A DNA stretch of 28,727 bases from a virus: positions 1 through 28,727 of the IMG/VR virus record IMGVR_UViG_3300042465_001063. One strand, given 5' to 3'. The position numbers were made by a program, and so were the translations under genes. Positions 7,792 through 15,421 of the stretch are shown piece by piece. How positions within the stretch are numbered: the stretch's first letter is position 1; each line of letters begins with the position of its first letter. The notes under the pieces were generated by a model, which was given only the letters and a program-made list of their open reading frames with translations, searched no databases and was not told the origin of the DNA.

Positions 7792-8216
7792 TAAAAAGTC
7801 CCTCCAGAAGAGATGTTATTTGCAATTGTAGTGAAGTCAGTGCCATTCCACGCAACCAAGGCATTAAAGCCGGGAGGGATTGTTACTCCGGTTGTTGGGC
7901 CTGCACCGCGAATCACAATTTTTCCGGTGCCTTGATTGATAACAAAATACGCCTTGCTTCTGGCTGGGGCTGTAATGTTGCGCGTTGTGGCCCCATTGCT
8001 TGCCGTCCACCGAATAATTGGCTGACGCGCCTGATTGTCTACAAGGACTGTGGTTGTTAGCTCAACATCAGTGTCAACACTTAATGTGGTTGTGCCCGCC
8101 ACTGCAGAGTCTACTAGCGACGTGATTGAATCATTAACAACATCGCCCCATGTGCCGTTAAGTTCACCCTCAAGTGGCAGCGCCAATCCTAAAAGTGTGG
8201 TGTTTCCTGTCGTCAT
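7791..8216 (-). CDS. Short tail fibre-type protein (141 aa)
   Basis: The N-terminus carries the pattern LGLALPLEGELNGTWGDVVN followed by ITSLVDSAVAGTTTL, which normally opens much longer phage tail fibre proteins. Here it is followed only by a compact beta domain (RWTASNGATTRNITAP, YFVINQGTGKIVIRGAG, NALVAWNGTDFTTIANN) and then stops. It therefore looks like a complete short fibre or an adaptor linking fibre proteins, not a truncated gene, because the frame is intact and the SD AAGGAA sits before the ATG. It ends with a TAATG overlap onto the 558-aa fibre gene, suggesting the two products work together. Confidence 0.82.
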   Translation of the reverse strand: MTTGNTTLLGLALPLEGELNGTWGDVVNDSITSLVDSAVAGTTTLSVDTDVELTTTVLVDNQARQPIIRWTASNGATTRNITAPARSKAYFVINQGTGKIVIRGAGPTTGVTIPPGFNALVAWNGTDFTTIANNISSGGTF

Positions 8217-8225
8217 GCGTGTTCC

Positions 8226-9896
8226 TTAAAAAGTACCACCGTTTACTTCGGTCAGTGTTGCAGTCAGGTTTCCGTTAATCGTTGTTGAGCTTGTTGCGCC
8301 TACAACAGCAGAACCAATGTTGATGTTTGTGGTTGATCCAGAAACTCCGGCTGTTCCAAGGTTGATAGTCTTGGTTATTGCGTTTGCCGTTGCTCCAGTA
8401 GCAAGGTTTAACGTCTGCGCTGCTGTAGATTGACCAACGGTGATAGCGCCAGTTTGCGCTGTTCCGCCAACAATGAAGGTGCCGGTGGTCTGGCTCGTGC
8501 CTAAGTTGATTGCGCTGGTTGTAGTGCTTGCAGTAACCGCCGCAGAAAATGTGGCAGTGCTGCCTACTGTGAGTGTGGAACTAAGAGTCGTTGCCCCCGA
8601 CACTCGAAGCGTGCTATCAAGGCGGGAATCGGATGTAACCACCAAATTCTTGTTGGCGTACAGGCTACCTTCAACAAACAACCCGCTTGAGGAAATCAGC
8701 TCAATTCCATCTGTCTTAGTGCTGTACTGGAATACGGTATCTGCGCTAGAGCCAACAACGTAGGCAACGTCATTGCTGACGTCAATAAACATACCAGTTG
8801 GAGAGACCTCTTGGAATCCGATGTAAAAGTTGTTAAAAAAGACAGAAGTTGAAATGTCCCACGGTGTGGACAGGGTGTATCTGTTTATGTCCAAACCAGT
8901 GCCGCCCAGCACGTACATGCGCGTACCGTCACTTGTGAAGTTGACTGCTTGTGGGGCAGTATCCTGCGCCGCTACAGAGAAGGACTGCAAGAAACTTGCT
9001 GTGCTAACGTTCCAAGCCGTTGCCAAGTCGTACTCATACACCCGGTCATTGATCGTACCAGTCATGTACAGTTTGAGTCCATCTGGCTTGAACCAGATGT
9101 CTGATGGAGCTGTGTCTTGCGCTGCAAAAGAAAAGTCCCTGACAAACGTAATTGTGGAAACATCCCAAGCGGTTGACACACTGAACTCGCGGATCGTGTC
9201 GTTTGTAGTCCCGGTGACATACATCACCGTTCCGTCAGGCTTGAAGAATACCCCCGTTGGTGCTGTTTCTCCGATTGCTGCAGAAACTCTAACAAATGAT
9301 GCAGTGGTAACATCCCATGCAGTAGACAAAGCGTACTGGTTTACGTCATCGCCAGTGGAGCCTATGACGTACATTCGAGTACCGTCAGGGCTAAAGAACA
9401 TCCCGGCAGAAGCGCTTTCTTGTCCCGCAACAGAAAAACTTTTGCCTGAGTACGCCCAAGCTGTCAGGTTGTCATCCTTGATCAGCACCGCATCTGTGGT
9501 ATTTGTTGGAATTACAAAACTGCTGCCCTCAATGCTGCCGGTGCTGATTACGTTTTCAGAAAGCGTTAAGATGCCCGCCTCGTCTATATAAACAGATTTT
9601 TCAGAGGGGTAAGTACAGAAGACATCTTTTGTCCCAGCAGAGAAATTTACCAAAGTTCCGCCAGTGCTGGAGGAAAGCACTGTGGTGCGGGACAGCGTTG
9701 TGCCAGACGCGGTGTATGTTCCAACACCAACCTCCCATTCGTTGCCCGTTTGACCTGCTATGGCGTAATACGTGGCGTTACCGTCTCCCACAGCGGCAAA
9801 AGACTGAAAGCCCGTAGCTGCGCCAGCCAGCGTTACTGTGCCCGTACCCACTGAAGTGGTGGTTTCCTTGACCCGGTCTTTGAGCACTAAAGCCAT
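8226..9896 (-). CDS. Tail fibre with attachment domain and internal beta-propeller (556 aa)
   Basis: Three parts are visible. Residues 1-102 form a well-known phage fibre N-terminal domain: MALVLKDRVKETTTSVGTGT, EWEVGVGTYTASGTTLSR, and the end KDVFCTYPSEKSVY. Residues about 140-398 contain five blades of about 50 residues, each with a STAWDVST-like strand (Trp near 145, 194, 244, 295, 346) and a PDGTRMYVIGS-like turn, so a second propeller of a different type from the one at 5072-6115. Residues about 400-556 are Ser/Thr/Gly-rich repeats (INLGTSQTTGTFIVGG, TINLGTAGVSG) ending in EVNGGTF. SD AAGGAA precedes the ATG. Likely a receptor-contacting fibre; the ligand is unknown. Confidence 0.86.
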   Translation of the reverse strand: MALVLKDRVKETTTSVGTGTVTLAGAATGFQSFAAVGDGNATYYAIAGQTGNEWEVGVGTYTASGTTLSRTTVLSSSTGGTLVNFSAGTKDVFCTYPSEKSVYIDEAGILTLSENVISTGSIEGSSFVIPTNTTDAVLIKDDNLTAWAYSGKSFSVAGQESASAGMFFSPDGTRMYVIGSTGDDVNQYALSTAWDVTTASFVRVSAAIGETAPTGVFFKPDGTVMYVTGTTNDTIREFSVSTAWDVSTITFVRDFSFAAQDTAPSDIWFKPDGLKLYMTGTINDRVYEYDLATAWNVSTASFLQSFSVAAQDTAPQAVNFTSDGTRMYVLGGTGLDINRYTLSTPWDISTSVFFNNFYIGFQEVSPTGMFIDVSNDVAYVVGSSADTVFQYSTKTDGIELISSSGLFVEGSLYANKNLVVTSDSRLDSTLRVSGATTLSSTLTVGSTATFSAAVTASTTTSAINLGTSQTTGTFIVGGTAQTGAITVGQSTAAQTLNLATGATANAITKTINLGTAGVSGSTTNINIGSAVVGATSSTTINGNLTATLTEVNGGTF

Positions 9897-9904
9897 TTTT
9901 TTCC

Positions 9905-10819
9905 TTACACAGTCATCTCAACATCTTCCCAGTTGGGTGTCTGTAAATTGTTTACATCATCCCAATCGGGCGTCTGAGCGTTGCTTACATCTTGCCAACC
10001 CGGCGTTTGAGAGTTGTCTATGTCGCCCCAATTTGGATTTTGCAGGTTATCTACATTTTGCCAGTTTGGTGTCTGGCTGTCATCTATCACGGTCCAGTAA
10101 AAAATATCTACCGCACCAGCGGCACCGATTGCTTGCACGCCAGTCAAGGGCGTCACAATACCGAAAATCGTATTGCCTGTATCGCCCAAGGCTTGAACCC
10201 CAGACAAAAATACCCCGTTTGCAAAACTTACACCACCAACACTGGCCCGAGTTTGCACGCCACTCAGCGCTACCGAAATGGATCGTCCTACGTTTCCAAC
10301 TTGGCCGGAAGCTACAACACCATTTTCGGTGGGGTTGTTTGTCTCTGTAACCGACCCAGCCAGACCCACGGAAGAGACGCCGGTTAATGCTACCGTGCGG
10401 GAGGGAACTACAGTGCCAATTGCGCCAATTGCAGCGACCCCGTTTTCAGATTGGCTGTTGGTTTCCGTTACGTCTCCAACTCGACCTACGGAAGACACGC
10501 CAGTCAAGGCCAATGTACGAGCCCCAACTCCAACGGAGCCAACTTGGCCGAAAGCCACAACCCCGTCTTCAGCCCTGCTATTGGTTTCTGTAACCGAACC
10601 AACTTGCCCCGCAGAGGACACACCCGTCAGAGAAACCGTACGCGACGAATCTATGCTGCCAACTGCACCGCTGGCTAATACGCCATCCTCCGTTCTGCTG
10701 TTGGCTTCGGTAACTAACCCAGCCGCGCCAGATGCCTCAACTCCGGTAAGGGCGACATCAATCGTCTGCCCCGCAAGCGAGGAAAACGGCGCTTCGGAGA
10801 AGGCGGAGATACCGAACAT
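9905..10819 (-). CDS. Tail-associated protein with two repeat arrays (304 aa)
   Basis: The N-terminus FGISAFSEAPFSSLAG is a pattern I know from phage tail proteins. Residues 20-238 are about five imperfect repeats of roughly 40 residues with the core LTGVSSVGxVGSVTETN and NGVVASGQVG. Residues 242-300 are a second array with an exact 11-residue period: Trp at 242, 253, 264, 275, 286 and 297, in the frame Q-T-P-x-W-x-[DN]-[VI]-[DNS]. There is no signal peptide and no cysteine in the repeats. The ATG at 10819 is fixed by an in-frame stop just upstream, though the ribosome site is weak. Probably a structural tail or fibre-linking protein; function beyond that is unknown. Confidence 0.78.
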   Translation of the reverse strand: MFGISAFSEAPFSSLAGQTIDVALTGVEASGAAGLVTEANSRTEDGVLASGAVGSIDSSRTVSLTGVSSAGQVGSVTETNSRAEDGVVAFGQVGSVGVGARTLALTGVSSVGRVGDVTETNSQSENGVAAIGAIGTVVPSRTVALTGVSSVGLAGSVTETNNPTENGVVASGQVGNVGRSISVALSGVQTRASVGGVSFANGVFLSGVQALGDTGNTIFGIVTPLTGVQAIGAAGAVDIFYWTVIDDSQTPNWQNVDNLQNPNWGDIDNSQTPGWQDVSNAQTPDWDDVNNLQTPNWEDVEMTV

Positions 10820-10851
10820 TGGCTACTCGGCAAGTTTCCTTGCCGCCCCCA

Positions 10852-11328
10852 TTAGGTTGTAGCCAGACGCAGCAATGCAGTAGTCGTGGTATTTGCTGGC
10901 ATTGTCAAAGTAAACGTGCCTGCGGTTATGGTTTGCGAACCAAACGTATGCACGCTAACAGATTTATTGGTCTGAGTGCTGTTGTAAATCAGCACTGCGT
11001 CAAACGCCGTGGCTAATGTCACCGTGGTGTATGTGATGCTGGCTGATGGAGTGACAAATGCAACGCCCGCTGTTGTAGAGCTGTTGGTGGCCGTAGGAGG
11101 GGTTCCGAAGGTAACCGCTACGCCGCCTGCCGTGTAACCCGTGCCAGTGACTTCGCCTGTTGAGGAGTAAACTGTTGTTGATGCGTTGATTGTGGCTGAG
11201 GCCAGATACAACGCCGCTTTAAAGTCATCTGTTGCGCCGGATGCACGGATTGGAGCGGTGCCAAAGTTGTGAGTTGCAGTCATCAACTGGCCCATAAAGC
11301 TGGTTGTCATTGCTTGCGTGTTTGCCAT
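10852..11328 (-). CDS. Small beta-rich virion protein, paralogue A (158 aa)
   Basis: A Thr/Ala/Ser-rich beta protein. The pattern FKAALYLASATINASTTVY, GTGYTAGGVAVTF, DAVLIYNSTQTNKSVSV and TFTLTMPANTTTTALLRL aligns along its length with the gene at 11543-11959, so the two are paralogues. I recognise the family from tail-region genes of aquatic podovirus-like phages, always small and in the virion module, but no biochemical role is established to my knowledge. SD AAGGAG precedes the ATG by 7 nt. It lies between a 64-aa gene and the repeat-array tail protein. Confidence 0.8.
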   Translation of the reverse strand: MANTQAMTTSFMGQLMTATHNFGTAPIRASGATDDFKAALYLASATINASTTVYSSTGEVTGTGYTAGGVAVTFGTPPTATNSSTTAGVAFVTPSASITYTTVTLATAFDAVLIYNSTQTNKSVSVHTFGSQTITAGTFTLTMPANTTTTALLRLATT

Positions 11329-11338
11329 GATTGGCTCC

Positions 11339-11533
11339 TTAACTAAAAGATGCGGCTTCTACCGCAGAACTTAAATTTTTCTTGAGGGCCACATGCGCAG
11401 AACGATGGACAAGCTCCCCATTCAGCCAATACTCAACCCAAGTTGTGTATTCGTTGTCATTATCGACAAAACCCTCTTTTTTCTCAAGCAAGGATTCATC
11501 CATTTCGCCTTTGGTGGTCGTAACAAGTGCCAT
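11339..11533 (-). CDS. Small conserved phage protein (64 aa)
   Basis: Reads MALVTTTKGEMDESLLEKKE, then an acidic stretch VDNDNEYTTWVEYWLNGELV and HRSAHVALKKN. The central Trp-x-Glu-Tyr-Trp and the HRSAHV element look like a conserved core. I recognise this as a small gene recurrent in this position in related phages, without known function. A start at 11539 would add two residues, but the AAGGG site is then only 2 nt away; the ATG at 11533 has better spacing. It lies between the two paralogous beta-rich virion genes, 5 bp after one stop codon and 10 bp before the next start. Confidence 0.72.
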   Translation of the reverse strand: MALVTTTKGEMDESLLEKKEGFVDNDNEYTTWVEYWLNGELVHRSAHVALKKNLSSAVEAASFS

Positions 11534-11542
11534 AGTCATCCC

Positions 11543-11959
11543 TTAAATTGAACTTCGAATAAGTGCCGTTGTTGCAGTATTCTGCGGCATGGTGATGGTA
11601 AAGCTTGTCGATGTTTTATCCGAACCAAAATCCAAAATGGCAATAGACCTGTTGGATTTGCTTGAGTTGTAAATTAAAGCGCAACGTGCAGTAACCGAAG
11701 CTCCAAACGCTACATTATTAAAATTTACGTAAGCCGTATAGCCTGATTTGGATACAGTAACTCCGGTCAACTGAACCCCGCCAGCCACGTACCCAGACCC
11801 AATCACCTCTGAATCCGTAAGATAAGCTGTTGTGTCTTCGTTGAGGTTTGCGTTAGCTGTGTACAGGGCAACACGCAAAGTGTCCGTCAGCAAATTGTGA
11901 ATGCCTTCATACAATTCCGCCTTAAAACTGGTGGTCTGTGTTTGAACAATATTGCTCAC
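11543..11959 (-). CDS. Small beta-rich virion protein, paralogue B (138 aa)
   Basis: Beta-rich, with FKAELYEGIHNLLTDTLRVA, GSGYVAGGVQLTGV, ARCALIYNSSKSNRSIAI and SFTITMPQNTATTALIRSS. It is a paralogue of the gene at 10852-11328, sharing the GYxAGGV, LIYNS and TMPxNTxTTALxR elements in order. Start is GTG at 11959, which overlaps the stop of the adaptor gene in GTGA; GGAGG lies 4 nt upstream. Context suggests a small tail or neck component made in step with the adaptor. Function is not known. Confidence 0.8.
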   Translation of the reverse strand: MSNIVQTQTTSFKAELYEGIHNLLTDTLRVALYTANANLNEDTTAYLTDSEVIGSGYVAGGVQLTGVTVSKSGYTAYVNFNNVAFGASVTARCALIYNSSKSNRSIAILDFGSDKTSTSFTITMPQNTATTALIRSSI

Positions 11960-12615
11960 AGAACCTCCGTTCTAATTTGACCATTGCGGTACGCATCGCC
12001 ACGCTGCTTTCCGTCTGCCAAGTTTTTGTACAAGGCAATTGCTTGAGCATATCTCTCTTGATACAACTTGATCATGTCAGCCTCGCCCTTCATATAAGTT
12101 AGGGCTTCACACATCGTGCCATACAGAAGGACGGAGTCAAAATTGTCGCCGAGCCAAGTTGTCCCATCGGCGGCGTCAACAATAGATTCCGGTGCGGCGT
12201 AGTAGTGCAATTCTGCGCTATAAGCGGCATCAGGAGTTGGGCCAACCATAAACACCAATTCGTCGGCATCATTTATTACGGGGCCAAAAATAGCGTAATG
12301 CTTAGGCTTGCCTGTGGTGGCTGGATTTGGGTAGGCTTGCCGAATGAAGTTAACATCTTTGTTCAGCAAATATTCGTACGAACCACCTGCAGCGGGGTAA
12401 ATTGCCAAGCTGTACGCAGACAAAAAATCTTGCGGGCATGCTAGATATTTGTTACCCGATTGCAAATTTCCAGTCACGTTTTTGCGCTGATTGGCAGGTT
12501 GAGCAACGTTGTATATACGCTGCTCCGCCTGCCGAATAAATGTGTCCATATCTACCGTCGAGAACACGTTCTCGCAGTAATCGGAAACAGCAATGACCAG
12601 TTCGTCGTACGTCAT
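11956..12615 (-). CDS. Neck/tail adaptor protein (219 aa)
   Basis: A mainly helical protein opening MTYDELVIAVSDYCENVFS, with DTFIRQAEQRIYNVAQPAN, KYLACPQDFLSAYSLAI, LLNKDVNFIRQAYPNP, and a C-terminal helical part LTYMKGEADMIKLYQERYAQ. This family is common in podovirus-like aquatic phages and resembles the phage adaptor or tail-tubular A-type proteins that connect portal and tail. A second adaptor-like gene lies at 13285-13989, so the neck may use both. The ribosome site before the ATG is weak, but the start is only 3 bp after the previous stop, so coupling is likely. It ends in a GTGA overlap with the small beta protein gene. Confidence 0.8.
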   Translation of the reverse strand: MTYDELVIAVSDYCENVFSTVDMDTFIRQAEQRIYNVAQPANQRKNVTGNLQSGNKYLACPQDFLSAYSLAIYPAAGGSYEYLLNKDVNFIRQAYPNPATTGKPKHYAIFGPVINDADELVFMVGPTPDAAYSAELHYYAAPESIVDAADGTTWLGDNFDSVLLYGTMCEALTYMKGEADMIKLYQERYAQAIALYKNLADGKQRGDAYRNGQIRTEVL

Positions 12616-12618
12616 GTC

Positions 12619-12885
12619 TTATGCCATCGGGCCTCGGGCCATGGTCCCTTTGGTGGCGCAACCATTACCGCGAGTTTTGATGCCGCTGGTCTTGGTGCCC
12701 ATGCCATCAGGCTTATTGCTGATGCCGCCAACGCTCATGCAGACGGTATCCGCGTTGCTGTGGTTTGGCTCTTTGCCGGGGTTGGTGGAGGCCTTAACAA
12801 CCTTACCACTCATGGTGTGGGGTTTTGCATAGACGCTGGCTTGACCAACTTCTTTGCCCATCATTTTCTTGCTGAAGGTAGCCAT
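12619..12885 (-). CDS. Small basic Gly/Lys-rich protein (88 aa)
   Basis: Starts MATFSKKMMGKEVGQASVYA; AAAGGAA lies just before the ATG at 12885. Mid part HTMSGKVVKASTNPGKEP, and C-terminus KTSGIKTRGNGCATKGTMAR followed by GPMA. The end, RG-x-GCATKG-xx-ARG, resembles the C-terminal motif of three further small genes at 14243-15835. The protein is low complexity, positively charged and probably disordered. It lies between the zinc-ribbon gene and an adaptor gene in the neck module, so a virion or DNA-associated role is plausible. No function is known to me. Confidence 0.74.
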   Translation of the reverse strand: MATFSKKMMGKEVGQASVYAKPHTMSGKVVKASTNPGKEPNHSNADTVCMSVGGISNKPDGMGTKTSGIKTRGNGCATKGTMARGPMA

Positions 12886-12895
12886 GTTTTTTCCT

Positions 12896-13285
12896 TTACG
12901 TAACCGATACTTGAACTGTACCAACAAACGCGGTTGCCACCAAGTAATTTGGCGTCAGGGCTGCGTCAAAAAAACTTGCTCCACCCACGGGGTTCCAACC
13001 CCACTGAATGTCTCTTGACCCGCCAGACAAACTTCCTTCCTCATTCAAGCCAGACGTTATGTAGGTTGTGTCTCTGCGTGGGTTTCTCAGTGCCTGCGGA
13101 TCATCTACCGGGAACGTGCCAAGCATTAACTGCGGCTGATCCGGGTCCCAGCACTCTGGGCACACCAACAGCTCGTACTTGCGCTGCTTGATGATTTCCG
13201 TTCTAAGCTGTTTGAGTTTGTATTGCTGACCACAGCGGTCGCACATGGCAATCGCTTTGTGGCCCGCTGCAAACCGGTTCGCCAT
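12896..13285 (-). CDS. Zinc-ribbon phage protein (129 aa)
   Basis: Two CxxC pairs lie at residues 15/18 (MCDRCG) and 42/45 (VCPECW), separated by 23 residues, a typical zinc-ribbon spacing. The stretch QYKLKQLRTEIIKQRKYELL lies between them. The motif DPDQPQLMLGTFPVDDPQAL follows, and then a Gly/Ser/Thr-rich C-terminus with GWNPVGGASFFDAAL and TAFVGTVQVSVT. The start at 13285 is chosen because the ATG overlaps the adaptor stop in TAATG; an upstream extension would run inside that gene. I recognise it as a small gene of aquatic podovirus-like phages sitting beside the adaptor. The ribbon could stabilise a virion protein or bind nucleic acid; neither is shown. Confidence 0.8.
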   Translation of the reverse strand: MANRFAAGHKAIAMCDRCGQQYKLKQLRTEIIKQRKYELLVCPECWDPDQPQLMLGTFPVDDPQALRNPRRDTTYITSGLNEEGSLSGGSRDIQWGWNPVGGASFFDAALTPNYLVATAFVGTVQVSVT

Positions 13286-13989
13286 TAATAGCCACCGTTT
13301 CCAATGTGCATTGCACGAGGGACAAACCTGACTGCTGCCTTCTCTCGGTCTTCGGAGGAAGCCAAATCCCATGCCTCGTCGTACTGCTGCTTCAAAATCT
13401 GTAGTCTGTCCATTGCGCCGGGAATCTTGAGGGCAAGGTGGTAGGCCAAGCCAGCCGTCATGGCTTCATAAAACCGGAATGGCATGTCCATGGTGTTTAC
13501 ACCTGTGCCAGCGTCCTGCATACGGCGTAAGCGCCAATACACAAACACATAGGGCTGCGAGTTGTCTGGAATTGGGTAAACCGTAATGCGCGGTGCATCT
13601 GTCAGGCGCTCAATCCAAACCTGAATGGGGCGACCCTGAGCCAGCTTGTTGGGGATTGTGGCGTAGGTGGAGACGCTGATCCGGGTGATGGTCAGGTCTG
13701 CCTGCGTAGAGGCGCTACCTGCGCCCGTGCGGATAACATGTTCCAACAGGTCAACAGTGTCGGCTGGGAGGTTGTACGTAGCAGTGCCCGCCACCAGATT
13801 GATGGAGCCCTGCTCATACGTGAACATGTTTAAACCACGATTAGCCCAGTTGGAAAACATGAGGTTCATGGACCGACTGGCCGTGCGGAGATCATAACCA
13901 GTGCGCAACTCACCGCCAGCGCGTTCAAACGCCTCCTCCACGATTTCCGTGAGGTCCATGTTAAAAGCGGTAGTGCCTGATGTTGCCAT
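13285..13989 (-). CDS. Head-tail adaptor / tail accessory factor-like (234 aa)
   Basis: Helical N-terminal domain MDLTEIVEEAFERAGGELRT, then GYDLRTASRSMNLMFSNWAN and RGLNMFTYEQGSINLVAGTA. A beta segment follows, with YNLPADTVDLLEHVI and PIQVWIERLTDAPRITVYP, and then a C-terminal helical part GLAYHLALKIPGAMDRLQIL. This order resembles P22 gp4-type and T7 gp11-type neck proteins that join the portal ring to the tail. Length is within that family's range. Start ATG at 13989, 3 bp after the previous stop, with a weak ribosome site, so coupling is likely. It ends in TAATG overlap with the zinc-ribbon gene. Confidence 0.83.
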   Translation of the reverse strand: MATSGTTAFNMDLTEIVEEAFERAGGELRTGYDLRTASRSMNLMFSNWANRGLNMFTYEQGSINLVAGTATYNLPADTVDLLEHVIRTGAGSASTQADLTITRISVSTYATIPNKLAQGRPIQVWIERLTDAPRITVYPIPDNSQPYVFVYWRLRRMQDAGTGVNTMDMPFRFYEAMTAGLAYHLALKIPGAMDRLQILKQQYDEAWDLASSEDREKAAVRFVPRAMHIGNGGY

Positions 13990-13992
13990 GGT

Positions 13993-14241
13993 TTACTTCT
14001 TCGCAGTCTTGGCCGATTGCACAAACGCATTTGCAGTTGGTGCGCCAGCGCTGCCAACCTTGCGCATTTTCTCACCAGAGCCAGCGGCAATCCGCTTTTT
14101 CTTTGCGTTGATGTTGGCATACAACCCAACCGATCCGCCTTCAGCGTATTGCGTGAAGTCAGTGTCATCCCGGCGAGCTTTACGCTTGCCGGAAGGCATC
14201 TTGGAAGGGAGTATGTCTCCCATGCCGCGACTGGCCCTCAT
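13993..14241 (-). CDS. Small basic phage protein with GGSV motif (82 aa)
   Basis: Reads MRASRGMGDILPSKMPSGKR, then an acidic bit (RDDTDFTQYAEGGSVGLYAN) and a basic C-terminus (KKKRIAAGSGEKMRKVGSAG, ending AFVQSAKTAKK). The YAEGGSVGLYANI core is one I associate with small virion-module genes of aquatic phages. ATG at 14241 lies one base after the previous stop (TGACATG), supporting coupling; an internal ATG at 14223 is an alternative. It shares the GGSV element, but not the ADG-KGKT ending, with its neighbours. Function unknown. Confidence 0.72.
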   Translation of the reverse strand: MRASRGMGDILPSKMPSGKRKARRDDTDFTQYAEGGSVGLYANINAKKKRIAAGSGEKMRKVGSAGAPTANAFVQSAKTAKK

Positions 14242-14242
14242 G

Positions 14243-14467
14243 TCAGCACATCCCGCCGCCAGCCATTTTGATCATCTTGCCCTTGGTGTGGGCTTTGGTG
14301 ATGCGGCCATCGGCGCGAGTAACACTGCCACCACTGGCGTACTTCTTTGGCTTGCGCGGCTTGGGAGCCGAGCCGCCATCAATGTCCTGAGGAGGAGGCA
14401 TACCGGAGTCTTCCGTGTAAACGCCATCTTTAATTCCACGGGGTTTCTTCATCATCATGTCGTTCAT
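14243..14467 (-). CDS. Small basic protein with shared C-terminal motif (74 aa)
   Basis: Starts MNDMMMKKPRGIKDGVYTED, then a Pro-rich middle (SGMPPPQDIDGGSAPKPRKP) and the tail YASGGSVTRADGRITKAHTK ending GKMIKMAGGGMC. The GGSV-RADG-TKGK-IKMAxGGxC tail closely matches the C-terminus of the gene at 15422-15835 and more loosely that at 14477-15412. SD AAGGAG lies before the ATG. The terminal Cys and the positive charge are unusual features shared with its neighbours. It is likely disordered. Role unknown; the position suggests the virion. Confidence 0.74.
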   Translation of the reverse strand: MNDMMMKKPRGIKDGVYTEDSGMPPPQDIDGGSAPKPRKPKKYASGGSVTRADGRITKAHTKGKMIKMAGGGMC

Positions 14468-14476
14468 GTTAGCTCC

Positions 14477-15412
14477 TTAACGCATTTTGCAGCGTGTTTT
14501 ACCTTTGGTTGCAATACCGTCTGCGCGTCTTGACGCGCCAGAAATAGAACCGCCGCGTTTAAACTCAACATTTGACTCTTCATCGTCAAACTTTTTGGTT
14601 TTTTTGGCGGTATTTTTTTGTGTGGATTTGGGCTTGGATGAAAACTTTGTAGCATCGCCCTTTGCACGCATTTCAGCGGTGCGACGAGCGGTGGATGCTT
14701 TATTAAAAGCTTTCTGAGCGCCCTTTGCCCCACGCATTTCCATGCCAATAGCGCCTATACCAGCCAGTTTACCGGGGCCAAGAGCAGACAATGTGTTTGC
14801 AACATTGCGGCCAAACTCTGTGCTGTCAACTTTTTCGCCAGTTACGGGTTTTCTTGGGGCATCCAGTGGAATATCCTCTACAGTGCCACGGCGCATTGAG
14901 GGTTTTGGCATGGCTGGCGCAGCCATTGCGCGGTCCTCTGCTGTTGCTCCAAGTTTGCGGGAGTAGGCTGGCTCGCGCTCACCTGTATCGCCGCTTGTAC
15001 GGCGATAAGTCTGCTCTTGCATCTTGGGACTGGCCTTGGCTGGCGCTGCAGGCTTTTCTGCTTGAACGTTTACACGAGGCTTCCCGCCGGGTTTGGGTCG
15101 ATCTGGCTTTGTGTCATTCACTACGCCGGAGCCTGCCTCGTTGAACGCGCCAGAATCATCTTGGCTGCGTTCTGGCATTGCGGCTTCTGCCGACTGACGA
15201 ACTGGGCTTGGAGCCATTGTTTCCACTGGAGTGCGCTCAGCCTTGCCCCGGCCAGCGCCAAAGCGACGGTAGGCTTCAGAGCCTTCGTCATCAATGTTGC
15301 CCATGCGCAAGCGCTCAAAGAAGCCAACCTTATCTTCCTTAGAAGCTTCCAGTCCACGGTCTTTGTCAGACACTCCGCCTTCTTGAAAGCGCTTGATCTT
15401 CTTTGTTGCCAT
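14477..15412 (-). CDS. Disordered basic protein with shared C-terminal motif (311 aa)
   Basis: Long, low-complexity and mostly disordered, with many Lys, Arg, Ala, Pro and Glu. N-terminus MATKKIKRFQEGGVSDKDRG. A more ordered part lies at about 195-250, with GRNVANTLSALGPGKLAGIG and MEMRGAKGAQKAFNKAST. The C-terminal tail is KRGGSISGASRRADGIATKG ending KTRCKMR, the same GGS-ADG-KGKT ending as its neighbours. SD AAGGAG precedes the ATG. The length and composition could suit an internal, ejected or DNA-associated virion protein, but nothing in the sequence proves that. It is not a tape measure or lytic enzyme that I can recognise. Confidence 0.7.
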   Translation of the reverse strand: MATKKIKRFQEGGVSDKDRGLEASKEDKVGFFERLRMGNIDDEGSEAYRRFGAGRGKAERTPVETMAPSPVRQSAEAAMPERSQDDSGAFNEAGSGVVNDTKPDRPKPGGKPRVNVQAEKPAAPAKASPKMQEQTYRRTSGDTGEREPAYSRKLGATAEDRAMAAPAMPKPSMRRGTVEDIPLDAPRKPVTGEKVDSTEFGRNVANTLSALGPGKLAGIGAIGMEMRGAKGAQKAFNKASTARRTAEMRAKGDATKFSSKPKSTQKNTAKKTKKFDDEESNVEFKRGGSISGASRRADGIATKGKTRCKMR

Positions 15413-15421
15413 GATTACTCC

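Noticed and set aside
8830-9591. 253-codon + strand frame opposite the 556-aa fibre
   Set aside because: Antisense of the propeller blades; no start signal.
6115-10819. CRISPR-like or mobile repeats in the fibre region
   Set aside because: All repeats are in frame and encode protein modules; there are no regular spacers, transposase or terminal inverted repeats.
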